This document shows, one piece after another, positions 1-7,441 of a DNA stretch of 64,000 nucleotides (position 1 is the stretch's first letter; each line of letters begins with the position of its first letter). The notes under the pieces are model-generated. The model was not told the DNA's origin, ran no database searches, and saw only the letters and a program-made list of their open reading frames with translations. The stretch is from Nitrosomonas sp. Nm132 (GTDB lineage: Bacteria; Pseudomonadota; Gammaproteobacteria; Burkholderiales; Nitrosomonadaceae): the NCBI RefSeq assembly GCF_900100485.1, contig NZ_FNDH01000007.1:45582-109581 (forward strand), given 5' to 3'. Both the position numbers and the translations under genes were made by a program.

Positions 1-2
1 CT

Positions 3-602
3 ACCCGGTATCTTGCTATTAATGTTAGCGCTAGAAACTATCGTCTCGTGAGCGGGCCGGATAAAGGCAAAGTCGAGCATCATCAAACTACTCTGCTGAA
101 ACAAGACGGCGGCGGAACGACCTGGCGATATGACACCGGAGCCAGGTTCATTTTTTTCATCAACGCGAAGGCTAATGGCGATTATATCGTGACGGGTGCT
201 ACCGATAACGAGGAAGGCGTCATGACTCAGTATTTGCCTGGCGAGCCTTTGATGCTGCAAGGATTGGCGCCTGGTAAGGAACGTAACATAACGGTCGGTA
301 TGAAAGTCTTCGATTTGAGCAACCCGGACGAACAAACTCACACGGGCTCGTTGAACATCGATTACCGTTACATGGGCGCCTATAAAGTCACGGTACCGGC
401 AGGCAGCTTCGATGCGGTTCTGGTCAAATGGACCTTCAAGGGAAAGATAGGTCCTGCCTCGCTCAATGATACCCAGTACCGGTTTTTTGTAGCTGATGTC
501 GGCATGGTTGCGGCTGTCGAGCAAATGGATGTTTCAGCCATGCTCATCTATAACAAACAGAGGAAAATTGCGAGGGTGCTGGTCGACAAGCCGAAATCCT
601 GA
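3..602 (+). CDS. Hypothetical protein, 5' end cut by the window
   Basis: The frame is open from base 3 to the stop at 602 with no stop upstream of the GTG at 48, so the gene probably begins before the window. The visible 199 residues are hydrophilic, with alternating short beta-prone stretches and no membrane segment. The region around residues 120-165 (VTVPAGSFDAVLVKW) resembles the DUF3108-like periplasmic beta proteins, but I do not recognise the family. It is followed 37 bases later by a DUF4239 membrane protein on the same strand, so the two could share a transcript. Function unknown. Confidence 0.6.
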   Translation, partial: TRYLAINVSARNYRLVSGPDKGKVEHHQTTLLKQDGGGTTWRYDTGARFIFFINAKANGDYIVTGATDNEEGVMTQYLPGEPLMLQGLAPGKERNITVGMKVFDLSNPDEQTHTGSLNIDYRYMGAYKVTVPAGSFDAVLVKWTFKGKIGPASLNDTQYRFFVADVGMVAAVEQMDVSAMLIYNKQRKIARVLVDKPKS

Positions 603-639
603 CAAAGTATAAAACCAGATAGGCAGGGTAAATTAACAG

Positions 640-1440
640 ATGCATTACACTGAATACACTCAAATTGTAAGTATTTTGGGCTTCTCTTCACTAGGATTAT
701 TCATCGGCCTGCTGCTTGCCTTTGGGATTGGCCGGCATATAGGCATTCGATGGCTGCCAGAATCGGAAAGCGAGCACACTTCCTCGGGGCTGCTCGACGG
801 TGCCATCTTCGGGCTGTTGGGGTTGCTGATTGCCTTCACTTTCTCCGGAGCCGTTTCACGATTTGATGATCGGAAAGATTTGGTGATCAAAGAGGCGAAT
901 GCCATCGGAACGGCTTACCTCCGGCTGGATTTGCTGTCGGCCGGAGCGCAGCCGGCACTGCGCGCTTTGTTTCGGCAATACCTGGATGCGCGTCTGGAGG
1001 TTTATCAGAAGCTACCTGATCTGGCGGCTTCGGAAGCTGCCTTGGTTCGCGCGAATGCGCTGCAAGGTGAAATTTGGTCAGCATCGGTAAAAGCCTGTCA
1101 GGCGACGGGATCAGTGCCGACTACTACCTTGCTGTTGGCGGCATTAAATGAAATGTTCGACATCGCTACGCAGCGCACTATTGTTGCGCTGGAGATGCAT
1201 CCACCGACCATCATCTTCGTGATGCTGTTCGGCCTGGCGTTGATAAGTTCGGTATTGGCCGGCTATACGACGGCAGGCGCCCGGGGATATAGTTTGACTC
1301 ATGCGGTGATCTTCGCCGCTATCATTGCGGGCACGGTCTATGTGATACTCGATATCGAATACCCTCGTTTAGGTCTGATTCAGCTCGATTCCGTGGATCG
1401 AGTGTTGGTAGCCCTCAGAAAAAGTATGGAATCACCTTGA
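640..1440 (+). CDS. DUF4239 (bestrophin-like) membrane protein
   Basis: A 266-residue integral membrane protein. There are hydrophobic segments near residues 10-30 and 53-70, and a pair near 190-210 and 222-240, separated by a soluble helical region. The segment after TM2 (SGAVSRFDDRKDLVIKEANAIGTAYLRLDLL) carries the R-(x)n-EANAIGTAYLR signature of the DUF4239 family, which is distantly related to bestrophin-type channels. The biochemical role of the family is not established. The start ATG is preceded by a weak purine stretch (gcagggtaaattaacag). It stands after the partial gene and before a long non-coding leader. Confidence 0.8.
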   Translation: MHYTEYTQIVSILGFSSLGLFIGLLLAFGIGRHIGIRWLPESESEHTSSGLLDGAIFGLLGLLIAFTFSGAVSRFDDRKDLVIKEANAIGTAYLRLDLLSAGAQPALRALFRQYLDARLEVYQKLPDLAASEAALVRANALQGEIWSASVKACQATGSVPTTTLLLAALNEMFDIATQRTIVALEMHPPTIIFVMLFGLALISSVLAGYTTAGARGYSLTHAVIFAAIIAGTVYVILDIEYPRLGLIQLDSVDRVLVALRKSMESP

Positions 1441-1643
1441 AAGTCAAAAACTAGCAAAAGGAGCGAGGAGGCGTGGAGAATTTGAGGTGACAGGTGCTGC
1501 CAATACCTATTGGGTATGGGTTACCACTTCTAGTGATTGGGCAGATCCGCCTGAAAGGCAGGAAGGCATCAAGCTTTTGACGTATTGCATAGCTTGAGTC
1601 CAAAAAAGATTTTTGATCGCTGGTTGTCAATGAAAACTGCTTC
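1441..1643. other. Intergenic stretch without recognised gene
   Basis: There is no credible coding frame and no tRNA or rRNA. The last ~40 bases (from about 1605) resemble the sequence upstream of the second copy of the promoter module at 8615-8650, so the conserved promoter block begins here. Confidence 0.5.
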
Positions 1644-1686
1644 TACGTGTTTGCACGTATTTTTTTAGTGAGCATATTTCGATAAT
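1644..1686 (+). promoter_or_regulatory. Palindromic operator plus -10 box (promoter copy 1)
   Basis: A perfect palindrome TACGTG-tttg-CACGTA occupies 1644-1659. Exactly 21 nt later comes GATAAT (1681-1686), a good -10 hexamer. If transcription starts about 7 nt after the -10, the palindrome centre lies near -41.5, the position of class II activator sites, and it replaces a -35 box. The same architecture recurs at 8101-8143 (minus) and 8651-8693. The regulator is unknown. A CRP/FNR-type or response-regulator protein would fit, but this is inference. Confidence 0.65.
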
Positions 1687-1762
1687 CTAGTAAAGCATCA
1701 AAGCTTAATAAAAAAAGACGTTTATTTTTTCTATATACCAAAGGCCCTGGTCGGTGTGGTTA

Positions 1763-1788
1763 GGGCTGTCAAGCTAACTTGACAGCCC
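1763..1788 (+). promoter_or_regulatory. Perfect 11-bp stem-loop in the operon leader
   Basis: The arms GGGCTGTCAAG (1763-1773) and CTTGACAGCCC (1778-1788) pair perfectly around a CTAA loop. No T-tract follows, so it is not a classical terminator. It lies about 70 nt downstream of the predicted start site and 86 nt upstream of the DUF2934 start. A second GC-rich, imperfectly paired stretch (about 1800-1848) follows. It could be a leader RNA structure or an operator. Confidence 0.5.
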
Positions 1789-1873
1789 CGAAGGGTGCTA
1801 AGGGGTGCTTAGCAGGCGGGCGTAGCCTGTCCGCGCTTCGTGCCCCTCATCTTCAACGATGGAGGACACAAAT

Positions 1874-2179
1874 ATGACTAAACAGACACGCATCGCGATT
1901 AACCAGCAAAGCAATCCCAAGATGATGTGGCGAGAGACTGTAAACGTTGAGCAGCACGAAGCGATGATTCGCGCAGCCGCCTACTATCACTACGCAAAGC
2001 GCGGCTACACTCCCGACCATGATCCCGACGACTGGCTTGCGGCTAAAGCCGAGCTTAAGCGTTGGATGCCCAAGTCCCAGGAATTGCCGCTTGCGTTATT
2101 TCTTCGTGCCGCCATTGAGATATTTCCCCACGCTTCACTGTTCGGCGACATAACCAGATCAAAAGAGGAATCAGTATGA
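1874..2179 (+). CDS. DUF2934 family small protein
   Basis: A 101-residue protein starting at the second in-frame ATG. GGAGG at 1861-1865 sits 8 nt before it, while the ATG at 1859 overlaps that ribosome site and is rejected. The central motif (IRAAAYYHYAKRGYTPDHDPDDWLAAKAEL, residues about 35-65) is the hallmark of DUF2934: an AAYYxAxKRG helix followed by DPxxDWLxAExE. These small proteins often sit next to stress and envelope genes; their function is unknown. First gene of a tightly spaced operon with the SYLF, DUF2092 and Ser/Gly-rich genes, behind the palindromic promoter. Confidence 0.8.
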   Translation: MTKQTRIAINQQSNPKMMWRETVNVEQHEAMIRAAAYYHYAKRGYTPDHDPDDWLAAKAELKRWMPKSQELPLALFLRAAIEIFPHASLFGDITRSKEESV

Positions 2180-2214
2180 AAACCAGTTTAACATCAAAAG
2201 GAGAAGCAGTATGA
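2176..2214 (+). CDS. 12-codon coupled mini-ORF made by a local duplication
   Basis: An ATG at 2176 overlaps the stop of the DUF2934 gene (ATGA) and runs 12 codons to a TGA that overlaps the ATG of the SYLF gene (ATGA at 2211). The RBS-plus-start region (aaaagaggaatcagtATGAAAACCA) is repeated 35 bases later as aaaaggagaagcagtATGAAAACCA. The mini-ORF is therefore a by-product of, or selected from, a tandem duplication. It may couple translation of its two neighbours. The encoded peptide itself is probably not functional. Confidence 0.4.
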   Translation: MKTSLTSKGEAV

Positions 2215-2771
2215 AAACCAACTTAATGATTTGCTCAATTTTGATTATTGCTTCGATGCTAGTTGGCTGCGCCACCGGCAGCGGGCAAGGAGATCTAAAG
2301 GCTGCCGCTGAGATTGACCGTGAAGTCGATATTGCTTTAGCACAGCTTTATCAGAATCAGCCCGAGGCAAGGGACTTGGCGGCGCGCGCGAAAGGGATCC
2401 TGGTGTTTCCGCATATTCTCAAGGCAGGATTTATCGCGGGGGCTCAGTACGGGAAAGGCGCGATGCGTCAAGGGAGCAGAACAACCGGTTACTATAACAT
2501 TGTTGCGGGCTCATACGGTTTGCAAGCCGGCGTACAGTCGTTTAGTTATGCGATGTTCTTCATGAACGACGAAGTGCTTGCTGCTCTCGATAGCAGTAAG
2601 GGATTTGAAGTCGGCGTTGGTCCGAGTGTCGTGATTGTGGATGCTGGCGTGGCCAAGACGTTAACCACTACGACAGTCAAGGACGATGTCTATGCCTACA
2701 TTTTTGGGCAGCAAGGTTTAATGGCTGGCCTGGGTTTGCAGGGGTCGAAGATCTCCCGGATTACACCCTGA
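2211..2771 (+). CDS. SYLF/Ysc84-type lipid-binding lipoprotein
   Basis: A 186-residue protein with a lipoprotein signal: a hydrophobic run, then LVGC at residues 17-20 (Cys20 as lipidation site). After it comes the SYLF (DUF500/Ysc84) domain, recognised by AKGILVFPHILKAGFIAGAQYGKG, the YYNIVAGSYGLQAGVQS block and the DEVLAALDSSKGFEVGVGPSVVIVDAG block. SYLF domains bind phosphoinositides in eukaryotes; bacterial members are envelope lipoproteins of unclear role. AAAGGAG lies 7-8 nt upstream of the ATG. Second gene of the stress-type operon. Confidence 0.85.
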   Translation: MKTNLMICSILIIASMLVGCATGSGQGDLKAAAEIDREVDIALAQLYQNQPEARDLAARAKGILVFPHILKAGFIAGAQYGKGAMRQGSRTTGYYNIVAGSYGLQAGVQSFSYAMFFMNDEVLAALDSSKGFEVGVGPSVVIVDAGVAKTLTTTTVKDDVYAYIFGQQGLMAGLGLQGSKISRITP

Positions 2772-2805
2772 CCGGATCGATACTATCAGTTAAAGGAGAT
2801 GACCC

Positions 2806-3660
2806 ATGAAGACCCAAAGACAAACGTGCATACGTACTTTACTGTACGTATCGGTCCTGATGGCCACCCTAGGTTGTGCCCAGCAACATGCGCTGACACG
2901 ACCCGAGCCTTTGGTAGCCCCGCAAGCGGGTACGGAAGTGGTCACAGAGCTGACAGCGAAGGATATCCTCATGGGCATGGCCGAATTCCTGGCCAAGACG
3001 CCACGGTTCAGTGTTAACCTCGAATCGAGCTATGAAGTGCTGCAGGAATCCGGTCAGAAGATTGAATTCGGCGAGAGCCGGAAAGTCATCGTGAGCCGGC
3101 CTAACGGACTGCGCGTCGAAGTAGAGCATAGTGATGGCGAGCAACATCTGGTTCAGTACGATGGCAAGGAAATCACCGTATTCAGTCCGTCAAAGAATGT
3201 TTATGCGCAGACACCGAAACCTGGAGGAATCGATGAGGCGGTCAGGTATTTTCTCAGGGATCTCGGTATGAGGTTGCCGCTCGCTATGCTCCTGACAAGC
3301 CAGTTCCCAACAGAACTCGATCGCCGTACCCAGGAGCTTGATTATGTGGAGAGTACCGTTATTGATGGGGTACTCACCCATCATTTGGCAGGACGCACTG
3401 AAACGGTCGATTATCAGGTCTGGATTGCTGATGACGTTCAACCATTGCCGCTTCGGATCGTGTTGACTTATAAAAATGCAGAAGGTCAGCCGGCTTACCG
3501 GGCACAGTTTTCCAACTGGAACCTGACGCCTGAGGTTAAGGATTCCCTGTTTGCATTTACCCCGCCTAAGGGGGTGCAGAGGATTTCCTTTGCCGCAGAG
3601 TTGCCCAAAATTGCAGCGGAGAGATTAACCAATCCAGCGAAAACCGGGGGGCGGAAATGA
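2806..3660 (+). CDS. DUF2092 family lipoprotein
   Basis: A 284-residue exported protein. The signal ends in LGCA (residues 22-25), a good lipobox. The body has the order seen in DUF2092 periplasmic proteins: LAKTPRFSVNLESSYEVLQESGQKIEFGESRKVIVSRPNGLRVE, then a beta-rich LolA-like fold with YDGKEITVFSPSKNVYAQ, and a late VWIADDVQPLPLRIVLTYKN segment. This resembles lipid-binding half-barrels such as LolA/LolB, so handling of a hydrophobic ligand is possible but unproven. AAAGGAG sits upstream of the start. The stop overlaps the next gene's ATG (ATGA). Confidence 0.8.
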   Translation: MKTQRQTCIRTLLYVSVLMATLGCAQQHALTRPEPLVAPQAGTEVVTELTAKDILMGMAEFLAKTPRFSVNLESSYEVLQESGQKIEFGESRKVIVSRPNGLRVEVEHSDGEQHLVQYDGKEITVFSPSKNVYAQTPKPGGIDEAVRYFLRDLGMRLPLAMLLTSQFPTELDRRTQELDYVESTVIDGVLTHHLAGRTETVDYQVWIADDVQPLPLRIVLTYKNAEGQPAYRAQFSNWNLTPEVKDSLFAFTPPKGVQRISFAAELPKIAAERLTNPAKTGGRK

Positions 3661-4532
3661 AGACCAAATCTTACTTGATCATGACCGTGATCGCGATCAC
3701 ACTCATTTTTTTGATAGGTACCGTGGCTGAGGCCGAGGCCCGTACGCGTGGCGGCGGTGGAGGGGGGGGAAGGGCATCCGCTGGCGGGGCGAAGAAGGCT
3801 AGTGGCAGTTTTTCTCGTAGTGGCGCTGCCGCGAGCGGCAGCTTCTCGTCCGGTTCTAGGCAAGCACAAGCCGGCGCAAGGAGCACCGGAGCTCCAGCCG
3901 CCTCCGCATCGCGAACGGCCAGCCGATCGCAGGCTGCGCAGACCGCATCGAGAACTACCAGCCGATCTCAGACCGCGCAGACGGCCAGCCGCTCTCAGGC
4001 CGCGCAAACCGCGTCCACAAGCCGAGGGGAGACTCGGCAAGGCCGGCAGCAGGCTTCGACTGAGAAGGCTGGCGTACACGAGGAGGGACGTACAGAACGC
4101 ACCCAGTCCCGGCAGGAGGGCAGTACTGAGCGCACTCAAGCCCGGCAGGAAGGCAGTACGGAACGCGCTCAAGCCCGGGCGGATACCCGGCAGACCTATG
4201 GGGAGCACCACGGCGATTATTACGGCGATCATGGGCACTACGATGATGGCGATGACTGGGATGACGGTGAAGTGGCAGCGCTCGCGATTGGTGCTGCAGT
4301 GGTAGGTGGGGTAGTCGGGTATGCAGCGGGTCAGTCATCTGCCGAGCAGACTGCGGCACCTTCTTCAACAGTCGTTTATACCGCGCCTCCTTCCGGTTCC
4401 GCAGGCTTGCCCTGCACCCCCAACACGACCGTTGTCAGCGGAGTGACCTACTATCAATGTGGGACTGCCTGGTATACTCAGGCTTACGGGAGCAGTGGCG
4501 TCATGTATATGCCTGTACCCGCACCCTTTTAG
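3657..4532 (+). CDS. Ser/Gly/Gln-rich exported protein with internal repeats
   Basis: A 291-residue protein, translationally coupled to the DUF2092 gene by a 4-base overlap. The N-terminal signal peptide (residues 5-28) is followed by a Gly/Arg patch (TRGGGGGGG) and a low-complexity Ser/Ala/Gln region with repeats of SRSQAAQTAS. Three tandem copies of a 12-residue unit of the type RQEGSTERTQA then precede a His/Asp/Tyr-rich stretch (residues about 185-205) that could bind metal. A glycine-zipper-like hydrophobic segment (AALAIGAAVVGGVVGYAAG, 208-226) may insert in the membrane. The C-terminus has two cysteines (LPC...YYQC). Family not recognised; probably a surface or envelope stress protein. 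Confidence 0.7.
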   Translation: MKTKSYLIMTVIAITLIFLIGTVAEAEARTRGGGGGGGRASAGGAKKASGSFSRSGAAASGSFSSGSRQAQAGARSTGAPAASASRTASRSQAAQTASRTTSRSQTAQTASRSQAAQTASTSRGETRQGRQQASTEKAGVHEEGRTERTQSRQEGSTERTQARQEGSTERAQARADTRQTYGEHHGDYYGDHGHYDDGDDWDDGEVAALAIGAAVVGGVVGYAAGQSSAEQTAAPSSTVVYTAPPSGSAGLPCTPNTTVVSGVTYYQCGTAWYTQAYGSSGVMYMPVPAPF

Positions 4533-4589
4533 GCAATGAGTCGAGGGGCCGCTTACTTCGACTAGGCATATTGAAAGATCAAATCTTTT

Positions 4590-4618
4590 GGGCCGGGGGT
4601 AATACCCCGGCCCTTTTT
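4590..4618 (+). terminator. Strong intrinsic terminator of the stress operon
   Basis: The arms GGGCCGGGG (4590-4598) and CCCCGGCCC (4605-4613) flank a 6-nt loop and are followed by TTTTT. It lies 58 bases after the last gene of the operon. Confidence 0.9.
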
Positions 4619-4665
4619 GCAATCAACTAAAAAGGTTTGCCATCGATAGGTTATCCTGAAGCCTT

Positions 4666-4721
4666 TTAGCCCGAATATTTCATAAGTTCGCACGTGCCAA
4701 TTTATGAAATATTCGGGCTAG
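4666..4721 (+). mobile_element. Short (56-bp) internally deleted copy of the dispersed palindromic element
   Basis: Both terminal repeats are present (CCCGAATATTTCATAAGTT on the left, AATTTATGAAATATTCGGG on the right). The ~114-bp interior of the full element is missing, joined at TTCG/CACGTGCC. Flanks are TTAG on the left and CTAG on the right, i.e. one change from a perfect 4-bp duplication. It lies between the operon terminator and the outer-membrane protein gene. Confidence 0.85.
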
Positions 4722-4761
4722 AGCAGTACCACCGCATCTTATTTATTGACTACGGGGTCGA

Positions 4762-5694
4762 ATGAGTAGGCTTTATCGGCATGAAGGCTTAAGGTTAATT
4801 CGGTTTGCTGCAGCGATGCTTGCTCTGGCTGCGTTGGCTGCCAAAGGGCAGGAAATCGAACCGCGCGCCTATACCAATGCCCCGGTAGGGCTTAATTTTC
4901 TGATTGCAGGCTACAACTATACAACCGGCGGCGTGGCTACCGATCCTGCTCTGCCGATTGAGAATACCCAGGTTGAGGTTCATACCACGCTTTTTGCTTA
5001 CGCGCGTTCGCTGGATTTCTTTGGTAAGTCCGCCAAGTTTGATGTGGTGCAGCCCTATGCCTGGGCCTCGGGCAGTGCCACAGTTAAGGACCAATTTGGC
5101 GAGCGTGAAGTATCCGGACCTGCTGATACAAGATTTCGCTTTGCAGTCAATCTTTATGGCGCGCCCGCACTTTCCATGAAAGATTTTGCAAACTACAGAC
5201 AGGATACGATAGTCGGCGCGAGTGTAGAGGTGACCGCACCCAGCGGCCAGTATGACGAAGACCATCTGCTCAATATCGGCACCAACCGCTGGTCGATCAA
5301 GCCGGAGATCGGGGTTTCCAAGAGCCTGGGGCGCTTGACATTAGAGTTAGCCGGAGGCATCCGGTTTTACACAGAAAACGACGATTTTTTTGGTGGCAGA
5401 GCCCGCGAACAGGATCCGCTCTATTCTCTGCAGGGGCACCTCACTTACAGCTTCGGCTACGGTATCTGGGCAGCGGTGGATGGCACCTTTTATACGGGCG
5501 GACGAACCACGCTCGATGGTGTGGAAAATAACGACAAGCTGGAAAATTCACGCATAGGTGCTACGCTTGCGCTGCCTGTGAACCGCTATAACTCGGTCAA
5601 GATTTTCTTCCATACCGGTGTCTCAGTTCGTACTGGTAGTGATTTCAGCGCAATGGGAATTAACTGGCAATACCGCTTCGGTGGAGAACATTAA
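4762..5694 (+). CDS. Outer-membrane beta-barrel of the phenol MetA-pathway transporter family
   Basis: A 310-residue protein with a signal peptide (residues 10-28, cleavage near AKG-QE). The mature part alternates aromatic beta strands and ends in Tyr-x-Phe (WQYRFGGEH), as in outer-membrane barrels. Motifs such as APVGLNFLIAGYNYTTGG near the start and TAPSGQYDEDHLLNIGTNRWSIKPEIGVSK in the middle are typical of the family annotated as putative MetA-pathway of phenol degradation (PF13557-like). That name reflects early genetic context; the substrate here is unknown. No close operon partner. Confidence 0.8.
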   Translation: MSRLYRHEGLRLIRFAAAMLALAALAAKGQEIEPRAYTNAPVGLNFLIAGYNYTTGGVATDPALPIENTQVEVHTTLFAYARSLDFFGKSAKFDVVQPYAWASGSATVKDQFGEREVSGPADTRFRFAVNLYGAPALSMKDFANYRQDTIVGASVEVTAPSGQYDEDHLLNIGTNRWSIKPEIGVSKSLGRLTLELAGGIRFYTENDDFFGGRAREQDPLYSLQGHLTYSFGYGIWAAVDGTFYTGGRTTLDGVENNDKLENSRIGATLALPVNRYNSVKIFFHTGVSVRTGSDFSAMGINWQYRFGGEH

Positions 5695-5772
5695 TTCATG
5701 TTGCCGGTTCAGCAAAGATCAAAGCCCATTGTTGGATCGAATGCGAGAGATCATTGACATTAATTCCGCTAT

Positions 5773-5940
5773 TTACAAGTCGATCGTGTTGCCGCACTTA
5801 TCAATGGCTTTGTATAGATGCGTCCACTTTCCTTTGACCTTCACATAAGTCTCATCCACCCGCCAGCTATAGCCCATGGTCGGTTTCCACAGCCACCGCA
5901 GGCGTTTTTCCATCGCTGGAGCATAATACTGAACCCAATG
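5773..5940 (-). pseudogene. IS6-family transposase fragment
   Basis: Reading minus, 55 codons encode HWVQYYAPAMEKR...SWRVDETYVKVKGKW..LYKAIDKCGNTIDL then a stop. WRVDETYVKVKGKW with its first catalytic Asp, followed by LYKAIDK, is diagnostic of IS6 (IS26-like) DDE transposases. Only about a quarter of the protein remains. The N-terminal HTH and the later D and E residues are absent. Confidence 0.8.
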
Positions 5941-6101
5941 ATTCTACTCTTCTTATTTTCTGCAACAGAGCCCAAAATAGGCAAAAGGAAGATCCTTACG
6001 CAAGCGTAGCTGATGGCGCAGGAAGAATTCGTGGTAGCAACCGCAGTTATGATGTCATCGTAAAGCCACGGTCTGCCCTTGTTTGGCGCTGTAGGAATCA
6101 C
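5941..6101 (-). pseudogene. IS5-like transposase N-terminal fragment fused to the IS6 remnant
   Basis: In the minus frame from the ATG at 6101, the residues PNKGRPWLYDDIITAV..TNSSCAISYACVRIFL resemble the N-terminal NKRGRPxxYxDxxI..xxxxxxxLxxRxxxGFL region of IS5-type transposases. It degenerates and joins directly to the IS6 remnant at about 5941. This is a composite of two broken insertion sequences. Confidence 0.5.
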
Positions 6102-6124
6102 CTTTCTTCAGGCAGGCGAGGACG

Positions 6125-7057
6125 TCAAAATGAGTTTACAACTACACGAGCAGCGTTGAGCTTTTTATTTTGTTCTAGACTTTCCGGTCCTCTTATCATG
6201 GCATTCAAAAAGACAGAAAAATAACTTTTATCAATAATTGCGTTTTGACGTTCGATTTCAGGCAACATCAAAGCATGTAATTTCTGGAGGTTATACCAAG
6301 GTACAGCAGGATATACATGATGCCCAATATGGTAATTAATATTATTCCAAAACCAAGAATTTATCGGATTACTGATAATGGTTCGAGTGCCGGCAAGTTG
6401 TCCAGAGCTCCAGGGTGTTCCGTAATGCTCTGCTACAAAGCGAATGCTATTAAAAAATCCAAAAAATATGAGTGGCCAAAACCAAATTGCAAAAACTTCA
6501 GATGCGATGCTTTGATTAGATGCCCAGTAAAAAACGGCGACCATTAAAGTTATATGCAGTGCAATTTCAGTCCAATGAATCAGAGCCTTGACACCTCTAA
6601 ATTTTTGTACTGGAAAAATAAACGTAAACTGAATCGCAGTAAGAAATACTCCCACCAAGGCGTACGCATAGAAAAGGATATAATCACCAATCTCACGTTT
6701 GCCCATTGTAAATGCATCTGGGTCTTTTTGAGTGCGGTTATGGCGATGATGAATGAGATGATCTTCTTTGAATGAAGTGAATGAAATAAACATGGGTATG
6801 ATGGCGAAAGTACCAAATGCCCAATTCTTCCACTTTGCTTTGAATAGAACATTATGAGTGCATTCATGCATAAAAGTCATGATACCCATTTGCATGTACC
6901 CCATTGCAAGATAACACAGCCACGTAATAATCCAGTGGGGAGAATTCCAACAAACTACTCCCAATCCGATCCAGATTAAGTAAAATAAAGGTATCTTTAG
7001 GTTGGGTTGCCAGCGTTGTTGATAAAGTTTTCTCAGTTCAACATTATTAATTTTCAA
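6125..7057 (-). CDS. Membrane fatty-acid desaturase family protein
   Basis: A 310-residue membrane protein with the three histidine boxes of the diiron desaturase/hydroxylase superfamily: HECTH (residues 64-68), HLIHHRHN (100-107) and HIGHH (243-247). Hydrophobic segments flank them (about 24-60, 82-95, 125-150, 165-210). It would introduce a double bond or hydroxyl into an acyl chain or carotenoid using O2. The substrate cannot be told from sequence. The coding region is clearly more AT-rich than the neighbouring operons and sits between IS debris and a tRNA-end fragment, consistent with horizontal acquisition (inference). Confidence 0.85.
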   Translation of the reverse strand: MKINNVELRKLYQQRWQPNLKIPLFYLIWIGLGVVCWNSPHWIITWLCYLAMGYMQMGIMTFMHECTHNVLFKAKWKNWAFGTFAIIPMFISFTSFKEDHLIHHRHNRTQKDPDAFTMGKREIGDYILFYAYALVGVFLTAIQFTFIFPVQKFRGVKALIHWTEIALHITLMVAVFYWASNQSIASEVFAIWFWPLIFFGFFNSIRFVAEHYGTPWSSGQLAGTRTIISNPINSWFWNNINYHIGHHVYPAVPWYNLQKLHALMLPEIERQNAIIDKSYFSVFLNAMIRGPESLEQNKKLNAARVVVNSF

Positions 7058-7441
7058 TCTGCCTTAAAGTAAGAAATACTCCAAAAACCATTATCATGGT
7101 AGGTAATTTTATTGTAATTACCTTAATAAGTATGAAGCTGACTCAGTTTTAGATCGAAAGAATCCGTTCTTTCTGTTTGCTCCCTTAACTAGATTGTAAA
7201 TTACACAACCGGTTTACTATACGCCTACTAAGAACTGCTTAATATCATTGTCGCATGATTTATTTTGACTCCCAGACCAGAACTCGAACCTGGGACTTGG
7301 GAATTCAGTTTGAAGCGTCAAATATCTTACTCAAATCGTCAAGCAAGATCATTCTGCAATAAAGTTCAGGTAATCTGGATAATCAAGGCAGTATCCCGAA
7401 GGGCAAGCAGGGCAAAATTGAAGAGACCCAACATGCTCCAC
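7058..7441. other. Intergenic region upstream of the desaturase
   Basis: AT-rich, no credible gene. It holds the desaturase promoter region and the tRNA 3'-end-like fragment described separately. The plus-strand open frame at 7265-7471 shows no family resemblance and spans the tRNA-like fragment and the next element, so it is not called. Confidence 0.5.
7266..7293 (-). other. tRNA 3'-end-like fragment (T-arm, acceptor half, TCA)
   Basis: Reading minus: CCAGG-TTCGAGT-TCTGG forms a T-arm (one G-U pair) and is followed by a 7-nt acceptor-like TCTGGGA, a discriminator G and TCA in place of CCA. No matching D- or anticodon arm lies upstream. Such half-tRNAs are left at integration sites of genomic islands. 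Weak on its own. Confidence 0.35.

Noticed and set aside
1763..1788. Intrinsic terminator at the leader hairpin
   Set aside because: No U-tract follows the stem; kept as a leader structure instead.
3748..4305. Long out-of-frame open frames within the Ser/Gly-rich gene
   Set aside because: GC-rich repetitive sequence opens several frames; only the frame with a signal peptide and coupling to the upstream gene is plausible.
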